Shown: positions 1 through 8,117 of the stretch, one piece after another
How the letters are laid out: each line of letters begins with the position of its first letter
How positions within the stretch are numbered: position 1 is the stretch's first letter
Assembly: GCF_019931575.1 (NCBI RefSeq)
Contig: NZ_CP082923.1
Location: 2,914,001-2,978,000, forward strand
DNA length: 64,000 nucleotides
Direction: 5' to 3'
Source: Caulobacter segnis
GTDB lineage: Bacteria; Pseudomonadota; Alphaproteobacteria; Caulobacterales; Caulobacteraceae
The notes under the pieces: model-generated
The model's input: only the letters and a program-made list of their open reading frames with translations
Databases searched by the model: none
What the model was told of the DNA's origin: nothing
Position numbers and translations under genes: made by a program

Positions 1-729
1 CGGCAGGCGGGCGAACTCCTCGGGCTTGGCGTAGGCGCGGGCCACGCGGATGGTGAAGTCCTTGGAGGCGCTTTCCAGCGAACCGGCGGGCAGTTCCAAG
101 TTCTGGGCGTTGAGGGCGTTTTCGACGTCGTCGACGCTGACGTTGCGGGCCGCCATCTCGTTGGCGTCCAGCCAGATCCGCATGGCGTAGATCTTGGCCC
201 CGAACAGGTTGGCCTGGGCCACCCCGTCGATCGTCGACATCCGCTCGACCAGGTAGCGGTCGGCGTAGTCCGCCAGGGCCAGCGGATCCAGGGTCGTCGA
301 GGTCAGGTTCAGGATGATGATCGGCGAGGCGTCGGCGTTGGCCTTGGCGATCTGCGGCGGGTCGGCCTGGTCCGGCAGGTTGCTGGTCACCCGGCTGACG
401 GCGTCGCGCACATCGTTGGCGGCCGCGTCCAGGTCGCGGTCGAGGTTGAAGGTGATGGTGATCTGCGAGCGGCCGTCGCGGCTGCTGCTGTTCACGCGGT
501 CGATGCCCTGGATGCCGGCCACCTGGCGCTCGATCACCTGGGTGATGCGCTCCTCGATGACCTCGGCCGAGGCCCCGCGATAGGCGGTCGAGACCGACAC
601 CACAGGCGGATCGACGCTGGGCAGCTCGCGGATCGGCAGCGAGCTGTACGCCGCCAGGCCGATGACGCAGAGGATGATCGCCGCGACGGCGGCGAATACG
701 GGACGACGGACGGAAAGGTCGGACAGCAT
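1..729 (-). CDS. RND efflux pump inner-membrane subunit, N-terminal part (runs off the left edge)
   Basis: About 243 codons of the amino-terminal end of an AcrB/HAE1-type proton-driven multidrug transporter; the rest lies beyond the left edge. The protein opens with a short cytoplasmic stretch (MLSDLSVRRPVF) and a first membrane helix. The porter domain follows, with the family-typical segments LPSVDPPVVSVST, EVIEERITQVIE, AGIQGIDRVNSSS and the Asp-rich DLDAAANDVRDAVS. The start ATG overlaps the stop of the membrane-fusion gene by one base (TGATG), so the two are translationally coupled. With an outer-membrane channel from elsewhere they would form a tripartite pump. The substrate cannot be told from sequence. 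Confidence 0.93.
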   Translation of the reverse strand, partial: MLSDLSVRRPVFAAVAAIILCVIGLAAYSSLPIRELPSVDPPVVSVSTAYRGASAEVIEERITQVIERQVAGIQGIDRVNSSSRDGRSQITITFNLDRDLDAAANDVRDAVSRVTSNLPDQADPPQIAKANADASPIIILNLTSTTLDPLALADYADRYLVERMSTIDGVAQANLFGAKIYAMRIWLDANEMAARNVSVDDVENALNAQNLELPAGSLESASKDFTIRVARAYAKPEEFARLP

Positions 730-1919
730 CAGCCGGCCTTCCGGTCAGCGCCGCCTTGTTGGCCTTGCTTGCCGCCGGGGCCGCCTTGGCCGCCGCCCTT
801 CCCGCCGCCGACGGGCGCGCCGTCCTGGATGCGGTTCAGGCCGTCGGCGACGATCTTGTCGCCCTTGGTCAGGCCCGAGCGGATCTCGACGAAGCCGGCT
901 TCGGTGATGCCGGTGTCGACGTCGGTGCGGCGAGCGACCATGCCCTTGGGCCCCTTGGCGATGCGGAAGACCGAGGCCTGGTTGCCCTCGAACTGCACGG
1001 CCGCCTCCGGAACGGCGACGGCGGTGCGCACGCCCTGGTCGATGGCGACCTTGACCAGCATGCCCGGCTTCAGGCGGCCGTCGGCGTTCGGGAACTCGGC
1101 GCGGGCCTTGATGGCGCGGGTGGCCGGGTCGATGCGGGTGTCGATCTGGGCGATGTGGCCCTGGAAAGTCTGGCCGGCCAGGGCGTCGGGACGCGCCGCG
1201 ATCGGCAGGCCCACGCGCAGGGTCGACAGGTACCGGTCGGGCACCGAGAAGTCGACGCGGATCACCGAGGCGTCGTCCAGGCTGACGATCGGCGTGCCGG
1301 CGGCGATCAGCATGCCCGGCGCGACATCCGAGATGCCGACGCGGCCCGAGAACGGAGCGCGCAGCACGCGATCCAGCTTCTGAGCCTGAGCCGTGCCCAC
1401 CGAGGCCTTGGCGACCTCCAGGGCGGACAGGTACTGCTCGGCCGTGGCGCGCGGGGCGATGCCCTTGTCGGCCAGGGTCTTCCAGCGATTGTAGTCGCGT
1501 TCGGCCTGGGCCAGGCGAGCCTTGGCCTCCGAGACGCCGGCGTCCTCCTGGTCGGCCTTGAGGGTGACCAGCACCTGGCCGCGCGACACCGCCTGACCGT
1601 CGCTGAAGTGCACCGCGGTGATAAGTTCCGGGGTGTTGGAGGTGATCGTCACCGACTGCCGACCCTTGGCCGCGCCCAGCACCTCGATGCGGTCGGTGAA
1701 CGGCCGCTCGCCCACCACCAGCTGCGAGACGTTGGTCGCGCGCGCGCCGCCGCCCGCGCCCTTGGCGTCCTTGTTGGCGAAGGCCAATTTGAGGCCGCCC
1801 ACCACCAGCATCAGGACAACGGCGACCAGGGCCACCACGAGGAAGAAGTGCCTACGGATCAACGAAACGCTCCGGCGCCGAGTAGAGTCGGCGAAGCTAT
1901 AAGTGCGGCTGATATGCAC
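729..1919 (-). CDS. RND efflux periplasmic adaptor (membrane fusion protein)
   Basis: 396-residue HlyD/AcrA-family adaptor that bridges an RND pump to an outer-membrane channel. An N-terminal membrane anchor lies at about residues 24-48. It is followed by a lipoyl-like half-motif (HFSDGQAVSRGQVLVTL), a short coiled-coil hairpin (AKARLAQAERDYNRWKTLADKGI), the second lipoyl half (LRAPFSGRVG, VAPGMLI) and the beta-barrel and membrane-proximal domains. The C-terminus is an unusual Gly/Gln-rich tail. The longest frame begins at a GTG at 1919; a TTG at 1862, just before the anchor, is an alternative start. It is the first gene of a two-gene operon with the pump subunit. Confidence 0.93.
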   Translation of the reverse strand: MHISRTYSFADSTRRRSVSLIRRHFFLVVALVAVVLMLVVGGLKLAFANKDAKGAGGGARATNVSQLVVGERPFTDRIEVLGAAKGRQSVTITSNTPELITAVHFSDGQAVSRGQVLVTLKADQEDAGVSEAKARLAQAERDYNRWKTLADKGIAPRATAEQYLSALEVAKASVGTAQAQKLDRVLRAPFSGRVGISDVAPGMLIAAGTPIVSLDDASVIRVDFSVPDRYLSTLRVGLPIAARPDALAGQTFQGHIAQIDTRIDPATRAIKARAEFPNADGRLKPGMLVKVAIDQGVRTAVAVPEAAVQFEGNQASVFRIAKGPKGMVARRTDVDTGITEAGFVEIRSGLTKGDKIVADGLNRIQDGAPVGGGKGGGQGGPGGKQGQQGGADRKAG

Positions 1920-1980
1920 CGCAGCCTAAAGCGGCGTCCAGTGACACGCGGATGACGGACTATTGCAGACCTGAAACAAG

Positions 1981-2760
1981 CTATAGTCGCCGCCACAGAG
2001 CCAGCACGACGCCATGATCGCGAGCGGTTTCACGGCCCGAGACCGTATCGCGCCAGCCGCCCTGCACGCTCCAGTCGCCGAACGATCGGACGACCGAGAT
2101 TTCGCTCTTCAGCCAGCGCGAGCGGATCGGCCCGCGATCGGCTTGTCCGGTATAGGTTTGGACCAGAACCAGCCACGTCTTCGCCGGCCTCACGCCCAGG
2201 GTCGCGTCCACTCGCGTCTCGTCCGCCAGGCCCTGGCGCTTCAGTCGCGCGGCCTGCAGATCGGCATAGACCTCGCGCCCCTTCCAGACGGCCGAGCGGC
2301 CCAAAAGCACCCGCGCCTCCAGGTCCAGGCTGCCCTCGCCCGGCGCGGCGTACCCGGCGTTGCGGCCCGCGCCCGCCTCGCCGGCGCCCAGATAGACGGC
2401 AAGGGATGAGCGCTCGCCGCGCAGAACCGCCCACCGCAGGCCCGCTTCGACAGGTCCGCGCCCCGAATAGCGGACCCAGCGATCGTGGCCGCGCGTGACG
2501 CCGGCCTTGGCCTGCAGGGTCAGGCGCGAGGTCAGGCCGCGCTCGACGAAGACCGACAGGCTCTCGTCGCGACGCGGATCGATGTCGACCAGCCCGGCGT
2601 CGAGATCATAGCCCTGGTCGGCGGTCGTGCGCTCGTACTTGGCGATCAGCTGGGTCCGGCCCGGCTCGAGCGGCCAGGCCCCGGCCAGCACGGCGGTCGC
2701 CGGACACGAAAAAGCCGCCGCGGTCGCCAGGACCGCGACGGCTCTCCAAACCTTCGAAAC
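1981..2760 (-). CDS. Exported beta-rich protein of unknown function, start unresolved
   Basis: I do not recognise a named family. From about position 2750 the frame encodes a hydrophobic Ala-rich leader (AVLATAAAFSCPATAVLAGA), then about 230 residues of alternating polar/aromatic segments such as TQLIAKYERTTADQGYD and WSVQGGWRDTVSG. They end in an aromatic strand (VVLALWRRL), like a small outer-membrane or periplasmic beta-barrel. No ATG, GTG or TTG lies just before the leader in this frame, so the true start is either inside the preceding aldolase gene or non-canonical. The limit given is where leader-like sequence begins. The frame overlaps the aldolase stop, so the two are probably cotranscribed. 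Confidence 0.6.
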   Translation of the reverse strand, partial: VSKVWRAVAVLATAAAFSCPATAVLAGAWPLEPGRTQLIAKYERTTADQGYDLDAGLVDIDPRRDESLSVFVERGLTSRLTLQAKAGVTRGHDRWVRYSGRGPVEAGLRWAVLRGERSSLAVYLGAGEAGAGRNAGYAAPGEGSLDLEARVLLGRSAVWKGREVYADLQAARLKRQGLADETRVDATLGVRPAKTWLVLVQTYTGQADRGPIRSRWLKSEISVVRSFGDWSVQGGWRDTVSGRETARDHGVVLALWRRL

Positions 2761-2765
2761 GCCGG

Positions 2766-3539
2766 CTAGTCCGCGTAGCCCGGCAGCTCGCGATCCAGCT
2801 TGCGCAGGCAGCCGGGCCAAGCCAGGCCGCCGATCAGTCCCATGCCCATGCCGGTCTGCTTGCGCACCTCCTCCTGGGCCGCGTCGGGCGCCAGCAGGAC
2901 GTTGTCGCGTCCGATCGACAGAGCCATCACCTGCTGCGCGCACGCCCGCTCCAGGAAGAACATCCCCAACCAGCACTCCGCCGCCGAGGCGCCCACGGAC
3001 AGGGTGCCGTGGTTGCGCAGCATCATCAGCTTCTTGTCGCCCAGGTCGGCCACCAGCCGCTCCCGCTCGTCCAAGTTGAGCGCAATCCCTTCATAATCGT
3101 GATAGGCGACCTGAGGCAAGACGATCAGCGAATGTTGCGTCAGCGGCAGCAGGCCTTCCTTGTGCGCCGACACCGCCGTGCCCTGGTCGCTATGCAGGTG
3201 CATGACGTAGTGGGCGTCCTCGCGCGCGGCGTGGATGGCCGAGTGGATCGTGAAGCCCGCCGGATTGATGTAGTACGGCGTCTTGTCGACGATGTTGCCG
3301 TCCAGATCGACCTTGACCAAGCACGAAGCGGTCATCTCGCCGAAGAACATGCCGTACGGATTGATCAGGAAGTGGTGCTCGGGCCCCGGAATGCGAGCCG
3401 AGATGTGCGTGAAGATCATGTCGTCCCAGCCGTGCAGGGCGACGAGACGATAGAGCGCGGCCAGATCGACCCGCGCCTGCCATTCGGCTTCGCTGACCTT
3501 GCCCTTCAGGGATGAAATCGGCAGAGCGCCATCGGCCAT
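2766..3539 (-). CDS. Class II aldolase/adducin-family protein
   Basis: 257 residues, a full-length class II aldolase/adducin head domain (fuculose-phosphate aldolase fold). Zinc-ligand candidates are the His-x-His of VMHLHSDQGTAVSA and the later LRNHGTLSVG; the general fold is also marked by FTHISARIPG and FLINPYGMFFGEMT. The ATG at 3539 is preferred over the longer frame because a strong GGGAGG ribosome site sits eight bases upstream. Proteins of this subgroup are often annotated as aldolase without a proven substrate, and none can be assigned here. It lies divergent to the DUF969 operon, about 150 bases away. Confidence 0.88.
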   Translation of the reverse strand: MADGALPISSLKGKVSEAEWQARVDLAALYRLVALHGWDDMIFTHISARIPGPEHHFLINPYGMFFGEMTASCLVKVDLDGNIVDKTPYYINPAGFTIHSAIHAAREDAHYVMHLHSDQGTAVSAHKEGLLPLTQHSLIVLPQVAYHDYEGIALNLDERERLVADLGDKKLMMLRNHGTLSVGASAAECWLGMFFLERACAQQVMALSIGRDNVLLAPDAAQEEVRKQTGMGMGLIGGLAWPGCLRKLDRELPGYAD

Positions 3540-3688
3540 GGTGAGCCTCCCATAGGTTATCATTGTTACCTTGAGGGTCGCGCCAGGGCGGAAAGCCGTC
3601 AAGAGGCCCGATTAGGCGCCCTGCGCGCTTGCCAGCCTCGCCCCGGCGCCGGACGCTCTCTTCGAAGTTGAGGGGAGAGTCGCGGCGG

Positions 3689-4348
3689 ATGCTGACCCTG
3701 TTGGGCGTCTTGGTGATCGTGCTGGGCTTCGCCCTGCGCTTCAATCCGCTGCTGGTCGTGATCGCCGCCGCCCTGACCTCGGGTCTGGCCGCCGGGCTAT
3801 CGCCGGTCGAAGTTCTGGCCGCCTTCGGCAAGGCCTTCAACACCAACCGCTATGTCAGCGTCGCCTGGCTGGTCCTGCCGGCCATCGGCGTGCTGGAGCG
3901 GGCGGGCCTGCGGGAACAGGCGCGCAGGACGATCCAGAGGCTGCGCGCGGCCACGCCGGGGCGGATCCTGCTGGCCTATCTGGCGCTGCGCCAGGTCTCG
4001 GCGGCCCTGGGCATGACCCAGGTCGCCGGCCAGGCCCAGACCGTCCGCCCCCTGATCGCCCCCATGGCCGAGGCCGCCGCCGAGCCGCTGGACGACGACA
4101 CGCGCCAGAAGGTGCGAGCCATGAGCGCGGCCACCGACAATGTCGGCCTGTTCTTCGGCGAGGACATCTTCCTGGCCATCGGCTCGATCCTGCTGATCGT
4201 CGGCTTTCTCGATCAGAGCGGCATCACGGTGGAGCCGCTGCATCTCTCCATGTGGGCGATCCCGACGGCGATCTGCGCCTTCCTGGTCCACGGCGCGCGG
4301 CTGCTGCTGTTCGATCGCAGCCTTACCAAGGCCGAGGTCTCAGAATGA
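3689..4348 (+). CDS. DUF969 family membrane protein, probable 5-oxoproline transporter subunit
   Basis: 219-residue integral membrane protein with hydrophobic segments at the N-terminus (TLLGVLVIVLGFALRF), in the middle (YVSVAWLVLPAIGVLERAGL) and near the C-terminus (FLAIGSILLIVGFL). It matches DUF969, which occurs with DUF979 in operons; comparative genomics has linked the pair to 5-oxoproline (pyroglutamate) use. The ATG at 3689 follows a GAGGGGAG ribosome site. Its stop overlaps the DUF979 start (ATGA), so the two proteins are probably made in equal amounts and form one transporter. The substrate is inferred from family context only. Confidence 0.85.
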   Translation: MLTLLGVLVIVLGFALRFNPLLVVIAAALTSGLAAGLSPVEVLAAFGKAFNTNRYVSVAWLVLPAIGVLERAGLREQARRTIQRLRAATPGRILLAYLALRQVSAALGMTQVAGQAQTVRPLIAPMAEAAAEPLDDDTRQKVRAMSAATDNVGLFFGEDIFLAIGSILLIVGFLDQSGITVEPLHLSMWAIPTAICAFLVHGARLLLFDRSLTKAEVSE

Positions 4349-5283
4349 TCGGCCTGCCGCTCGTCTACCTGCTGGCCGGTCTCACCTTCGGGGCCTTCGC
4401 CGGACTCAGCGCCGCCGACCGCGAGAACAGGAAGCGCTTCGGCAACGCCGCCTTCTGGGGCCTGTTCGCGGTCAGCTTCCTGGCCGGCGACCGGCTGGGC
4501 GACCTGGGCAACGGGATCCTGGCCCTGGCGCTAGCCTTGATCGCCGGCTTCGGCCAGCTGGGCGTCGGGGCGCCGAAGACCACATCGCCCGAGGAACGCG
4601 AGACCCTGGCGGCGACCCATGGCGCCCGGCTGTTCGTCCCGGCCCTGGTCATCCCCGTGCTGGTGCTCGCGGGTTCGCTGACGCTCAAGCGCCTGCCGCT
4701 CGTCGATCCCAAGCAGGCGACGCTGATCTCGCTGGCCTTCGCGGCCCTGGTCGCGGCCGTCCTGGCCAAGGTCATGTTCCGCCAACCCGCCGTCGCGCCG
4801 CTGCAGGAAGGCCGCCGCCTGATGGACCTGGTCGGCTGGGCGGCGCTGCTGCCGCAGATGCTGGCGGCCCTGGGGGCGGTGTTCGCCGTCGCGGGCGTGG
4901 GCAAGACCATCGGCGAGATCGCCGTGCAACTGACGCCCGTTGACAGCCGCTTCGCGGCCGTCGCGGCCTACTGCCTGGGCATGGCCGTCTTCACAGTGAT
5001 GATGGGCAACGCCTTCGCGGCCTTTCCGGTGATGACCGGCGGCATCGCCCTGCCCCTGGTGATCGGCCGCTTCGGCGGCGATCCGGCCGTCGTCTGCGCC
5101 ATCGGCATGCTGTCGGGTTTCTGCGGCACGCTGCTGACGCCGCTGGCGGCCAATTTCAATCTTGTGCCGGCCGCGCTCCTACAGTTGAAGGACCGCTACG
5201 CCGTGATCCGCGCCCAGGCGCCGACCGCGGTCCTGATGCTGGTCGTCAACGTGGTCCTGATGCACGCCCTCGCCTTCCGATGA
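4345..5283 (+). CDS. DUF979 family membrane protein, partner of DUF969
   Basis: 312 residues with about nine hydrophobic helices, beginning MIGLPLVYLLAGLTFGAF. Family-like conserved segments include MMGNAFAAFPVMTGGIALP and GFCGTLLTPLAANFNLVPAAL. It is translationally coupled to DUF969 upstream and to DUF2891 downstream, both through ATGA overlaps, giving a tight three-gene operon. It is likely the second inner-membrane subunit of a carboxylate or 5-oxoproline permease. Transport has not been shown by anything in the sequence itself. Confidence 0.85.
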   Translation: MIGLPLVYLLAGLTFGAFAGLSAADRENRKRFGNAAFWGLFAVSFLAGDRLGDLGNGILALALALIAGFGQLGVGAPKTTSPEERETLAATHGARLFVPALVIPVLVLAGSLTLKRLPLVDPKQATLISLAFAALVAAVLAKVMFRQPAVAPLQEGRRLMDLVGWAALLPQMLAALGAVFAVAGVGKTIGEIAVQLTPVDSRFAAVAAYCLGMAVFTVMMGNAFAAFPVMTGGIALPLVIGRFGGDPAVVCAIGMLSGFCGTLLTPLAANFNLVPAALLQLKDRYAVIRAQAPTAVLMLVVNVVLMHALAFR

Positions 5284-6275
5284 GCCTCGCCCGCTCCACC
5301 GCCTCGCGCTTCGCCAAGATCGCCCTGGGCCACCTGACCCGCGAGTATCCCAACAAGCTGGATCACGTGATGGCGGGACCGGACGACGTCCGCTCGCCGC
5401 GTGACCTGCACCCGATCTTCTTCGGCAGCCTCGACTGGCACTCGTGCGTCCACGGCTACTGGTTGCTGGCCACCCTGCTGCGCCTGCGCCCGGAGATGCC
5501 CGAGGCCGACCAGATCATCGCCCTGTTCGACGACGCGTTCACCCCGGAGAAGGTCGCCGGCGAGGTCGCCTATCTGGCCCGTCCCGAGAGCCGGGGCTTC
5601 GAGCGTCCCTACGGCTGGGCCTGGAGTCTGATGCTGCAGGCCGAACTGCTGCGTCACGAGCGGTCCTGGGCCCACGCCCACGCGCCCCTGGCCGCCGCGT
5701 TCAAGGCGCGCTTCGAGGCCTTCCTGCCGATCGCCGACTATCCGGTTCGCGCGGGCACGCATTTCAACACCGCCTTCGCCCTGGTCCTGGCCTACGAGTA
5801 CGCCGAGATGACCAACGACCAGGCCTTCTTCGAACTGCTGCAGAACCGCGCTCTGGTCTGGTACGGCCAGGACGCCGCCTGTCCGGCCTGGGAACCGTCG
5901 GGCGACGACTTCCTTTCGCCCGCCCTGATCGAAGCCGAAGCCATGCGCCGCCTGCTGCCGCGCGCGAGCTTCGAGCTGTGGTTCCCGCGCTTCCTGCCCG
6001 ACCTGGCGCGCAAGCAGCCGGCGACGCTGTTCACGCCGGCCAGGGTCAGCGACCGCAGCGACGGCAAGATCGCGCATCTGGACGGCCTCAACCTGTCGCG
6101 CGCCTGGTGCTGGCGGACCCTGGCGGCGGCGATGTCCGAGGCCGACCCGGCCAAGCAACCCGCGATCAACGCCGCCCTGAACCACCTGGCGGCGGCCATC
6201 CCGCACGTCTCGGGCGACTATATGGGCGAGCACTGGCTGGCCACCTTCGCCCTGCTGGCGCTGGAGAATGGATAA
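5280..6275 (+). CDS. DUF2891 family protein
   Basis: 331-residue soluble protein with no signal peptide. It has the DUF2891 hallmarks LTREYPNKLDHVM near the N-terminus, HPIFFGSLDWHSCVHGYW, YGWAWSLMLQAEL, GTHFNTAFAL and a C-terminal EHWLATFALLAL. The repeated helical pairs, with Trp, His and aromatic residues lining a presumed cavity, suggest an alpha/alpha-barrel-like enzyme, but no activity is known to me. Its start overlaps the DUF979 stop by four bases. This family repeatedly sits beside DUF969/DUF979, so it probably acts on, or downstream of, the transported compound. Confidence 0.85.
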   Translation: MSLARSTASRFAKIALGHLTREYPNKLDHVMAGPDDVRSPRDLHPIFFGSLDWHSCVHGYWLLATLLRLRPEMPEADQIIALFDDAFTPEKVAGEVAYLARPESRGFERPYGWAWSLMLQAELLRHERSWAHAHAPLAAAFKARFEAFLPIADYPVRAGTHFNTAFALVLAYEYAEMTNDQAFFELLQNRALVWYGQDAACPAWEPSGDDFLSPALIEAEAMRRLLPRASFELWFPRFLPDLARKQPATLFTPARVSDRSDGKIAHLDGLNLSRAWCWRTLAAAMSEADPAKQPAINAALNHLAAAIPHVSGDYMGEHWLATFALLALENG

Positions 6276-6384
6276 CGCCGCCCAAAGTCATCCGCGCCCT
6301 GACATTGCGCCAGAACAACGTTATTCCGGCCGGATCGTGCGACGACTTCATGGCGTCGAGGAAGGCGCGGTCACGGGGCCTCAC

Positions 6385-6516
6385 ATGGCGCGGATGAAGA
6401 TGGCGCAGACGCAAACGGACGTCCGGGCGGACGTTCGCAACTACCTCATCGTCAGCGCCATCGGGTTCGCGCTCGGCCTGATACTCGGCTTCCTGCCGCT
6501 GTTCGACCTGGGCTAG
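6385..6516 (+). CDS. Small single-helix membrane protein (hypothetical)
   Basis: A 43-codon frame starting MARMKMAQTQTDVRADV and ending in one convincing membrane helix (YLIVSAIGFALGLILGFLPL). Alternative in-frame ATGs lie at 6394 and 6400, and none has a strong ribosome site. The hydrophobic run followed immediately by a stop, between two well-supported genes, suggests a real small protein rather than chance coding. No homologue is recognised. It could also be an unexpressed frame. Confidence 0.4.
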   Translation: MARMKMAQTQTDVRADVRNYLIVSAIGFALGLILGFLPLFDLG

Positions 6517-6520
6517 CGCC

Positions 6521-6979
6521 TCAGTCGCCCCGGTCGCCCTTCATCAGGCGGGCCTTGTCGCGCTGCCAGTCGCGGGCGGCCTCGGTCTCGCGCTTGTCGT
6601 GGTTTTTCTTGCCCTTGGCGAGACCGATCTCGAGCTTGGCCAGGCCCTTCTCGTTCCAATAGAGCTTCAGCGGGATCATCGTCCGGCCGTCGCGCTGCAC
6701 CGCGCCGATCAGCTTGTCGATCTGCTTGCGATGCAGCAGCAGCTTACGGTGCCGGCGCGGCTCGTGGTTGAAGCGGTTGGCGTGGCCGTAGGGCGGGATG
6801 TCGGCGTTGATCAGCTTGATCTCGCGCCCTTCGACCGAGGCGTAGGATTCGGCGATGTTGGCCCGGCCGACGCGCAACGACTTCACCTCGGTGCCGGTCA
6901 GCATGATGCCGGCCTCGAAGGTCTCCTCGATGAAGTAGTCGTACCGGGCGCGCCGGTTTTCCGCGATCGGCTTGGTCAT
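6521..6979 (-). CDS. smpB: SsrA-binding protein SmpB
   Basis: 152 residues, the normal SmpB length. SmpB binds tmRNA and brings it to stalled ribosomes for trans-translation; in Caulobacter this is tied to cell-cycle progression. Diagnostic stretches are the N-terminal [18 protein letters not shown], the TGTEVKSLR core, [23 protein letters not shown], and the basic C-terminal tail ([20 protein letters not shown]) that enters the mRNA channel. The ATG overlaps the dapA stop (TAATG), so the two genes are cotranscribed. No tmRNA gene (ssrA) was found in the window. Confidence 0.97.
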   Translation of the reverse strand: MTKPIAENRRARYDYFIEETFEAGIMLTGTEVKSLRVGRANIAESYASVEGREIKLINADIPPYGHANRFNHEPRRHRKLLLHRKQIDKLIGAVQRDGRTMIPLKLYWNEKGLAKLEIGLAKGKKNHDKRETEAARDWQRDKARLMKGDRGD

Positions 6980-7863
6980 TATTCGAGACCGGCCTCGCGC
7001 ATGGCCTCCAGGATCGTCGGACGGACGCCCTCGGCGCAAGGCGTGATCGGCAGGCGGACGTCTTCCGAGCACAGGCCCAGATGGGCCAGGGCGAACTTGG
7101 TCGGGGCCGGCGAGGAATCCAGGAACAGGGCCTTGTGCAGGCGCACTAGGCGATCCTGCCAGTAGAGGCCGGTTTCCCACTGACCCGCCATGCAGGCGTT
7201 CATGAAGGCGGCGGTGGCGTCCGGCGCGACATTGGCGGTGACCGAGATCACGCCGTGGCCGCCGTGGGCCATGTAGCCCAGGGCCGTCGGATCGTCGCCC
7301 GACAGCAGCACCCAGTCCTCGCCGCACATCAGGCGCTGGAAGCTGATGCGGGTCAGGTCGCCGGTGGCGTCCTTGATGCCGATGATGTTGGGCAGCTTGG
7401 ACAGGCGCGCCAGGGTGTCGTTAGAGATGTCGACGCCCGAACGGCCCGGCACGTTGTAGACGAACACCGGCAGCTCGACCGCGTCGTTGATCGCCTTGTA
7501 GTGCTGGTACATGCCCTCCTGGCTGGGGCGGTTGTAGTACGGCGTCACCACCAGGGCGGCGTCGGCGCCGACGGTCTTGGCGTGGGCGGCCAGTTCGATG
7601 GCCTCGTCGGTCGAGTTGCTGCCCGCGCCGGCGATCACCGGCACGCGGCCGGCGGCGGTCTTCACGCACAGCTCGACGACGCGCTTGTGCTCGTCGTGCG
7701 ACAGGGTCGAGGTCTCGCCGGTCGTGCCGACCGGCACCAGGCCATGGACGCCGCCCGAGATCTGGCGCTCGACCAGGGCCACGAACGCTTTTTCGTCCAC
7801 CTCACCGTCCCGGAACGGCGTGACGAGGGCCGGAATGACGCCCTTGAACGGAGAATGGACCAT
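6979..7863 (-). CDS. dapA: 4-hydroxy-tetrahydrodipicolinate synthase
   Basis: 294-residue cytoplasmic TIM-barrel enzyme that condenses pyruvate with aspartate semialdehyde, the first committed step to diaminopimelate and lysine. Catalytic features are visible: VGTTGE (Thr47-Thr48), the proton-relay Tyr135 and Arg140 in VYNVPGRSG, and the Schiff-base Lys163 in [10 protein letters not shown] slightly longer frame starts at a TTG at 7872; the ATG at 7863 gives the family-typical N-terminus ([17 protein letters not shown]). It is followed without a gap by smpB and is divergent from the lytic transglycosylase gene. Confidence 0.97.
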   Translation of the reverse strand: MVHSPFKGVIPALVTPFRDGEVDEKAFVALVERQISGGVHGLVPVGTTGETSTLSHDEHKRVVELCVKTAAGRVPVIAGAGSNSTDEAIELAAHAKTVGADAALVVTPYYNRPSQEGMYQHYKAINDAVELPVFVYNVPGRSGVDISNDTLARLSKLPNIIGIKDATGDLTRISFQRLMCGEDWVLLSGDDPTALGYMAHGGHGVISVTANVAPDATAAFMNACMAGQWETGLYWQDRLVRLHKALFLDSSPAPTKFALAHLGLCSEDVRLPITPCAEGVRPTILEAMREAGLE

Positions 7864-8117
7864 GACTTGCAAATTGCCGTGAGGAGACGCCGCTTCGGTT
7901 GCGGCAGGATGATGGGGGCGGACAATATGTCGCTGCCCCGCCGTTCCGCAACCGGCGCGCCGACGCGGTTGGTGGGACAGGTGCGGATTTGATGGGGGAA
8001 GCCGGTGCGGTCAAGCCCCGCCAACCGCTCTTAAACCTATTAGGGCCTGAATCGTCGCATAGGGCGTGGTCCGAGATTCGGATACAAGCTCTTCGAGGCT
8101 TGGTTAAGGAGAGTGTC

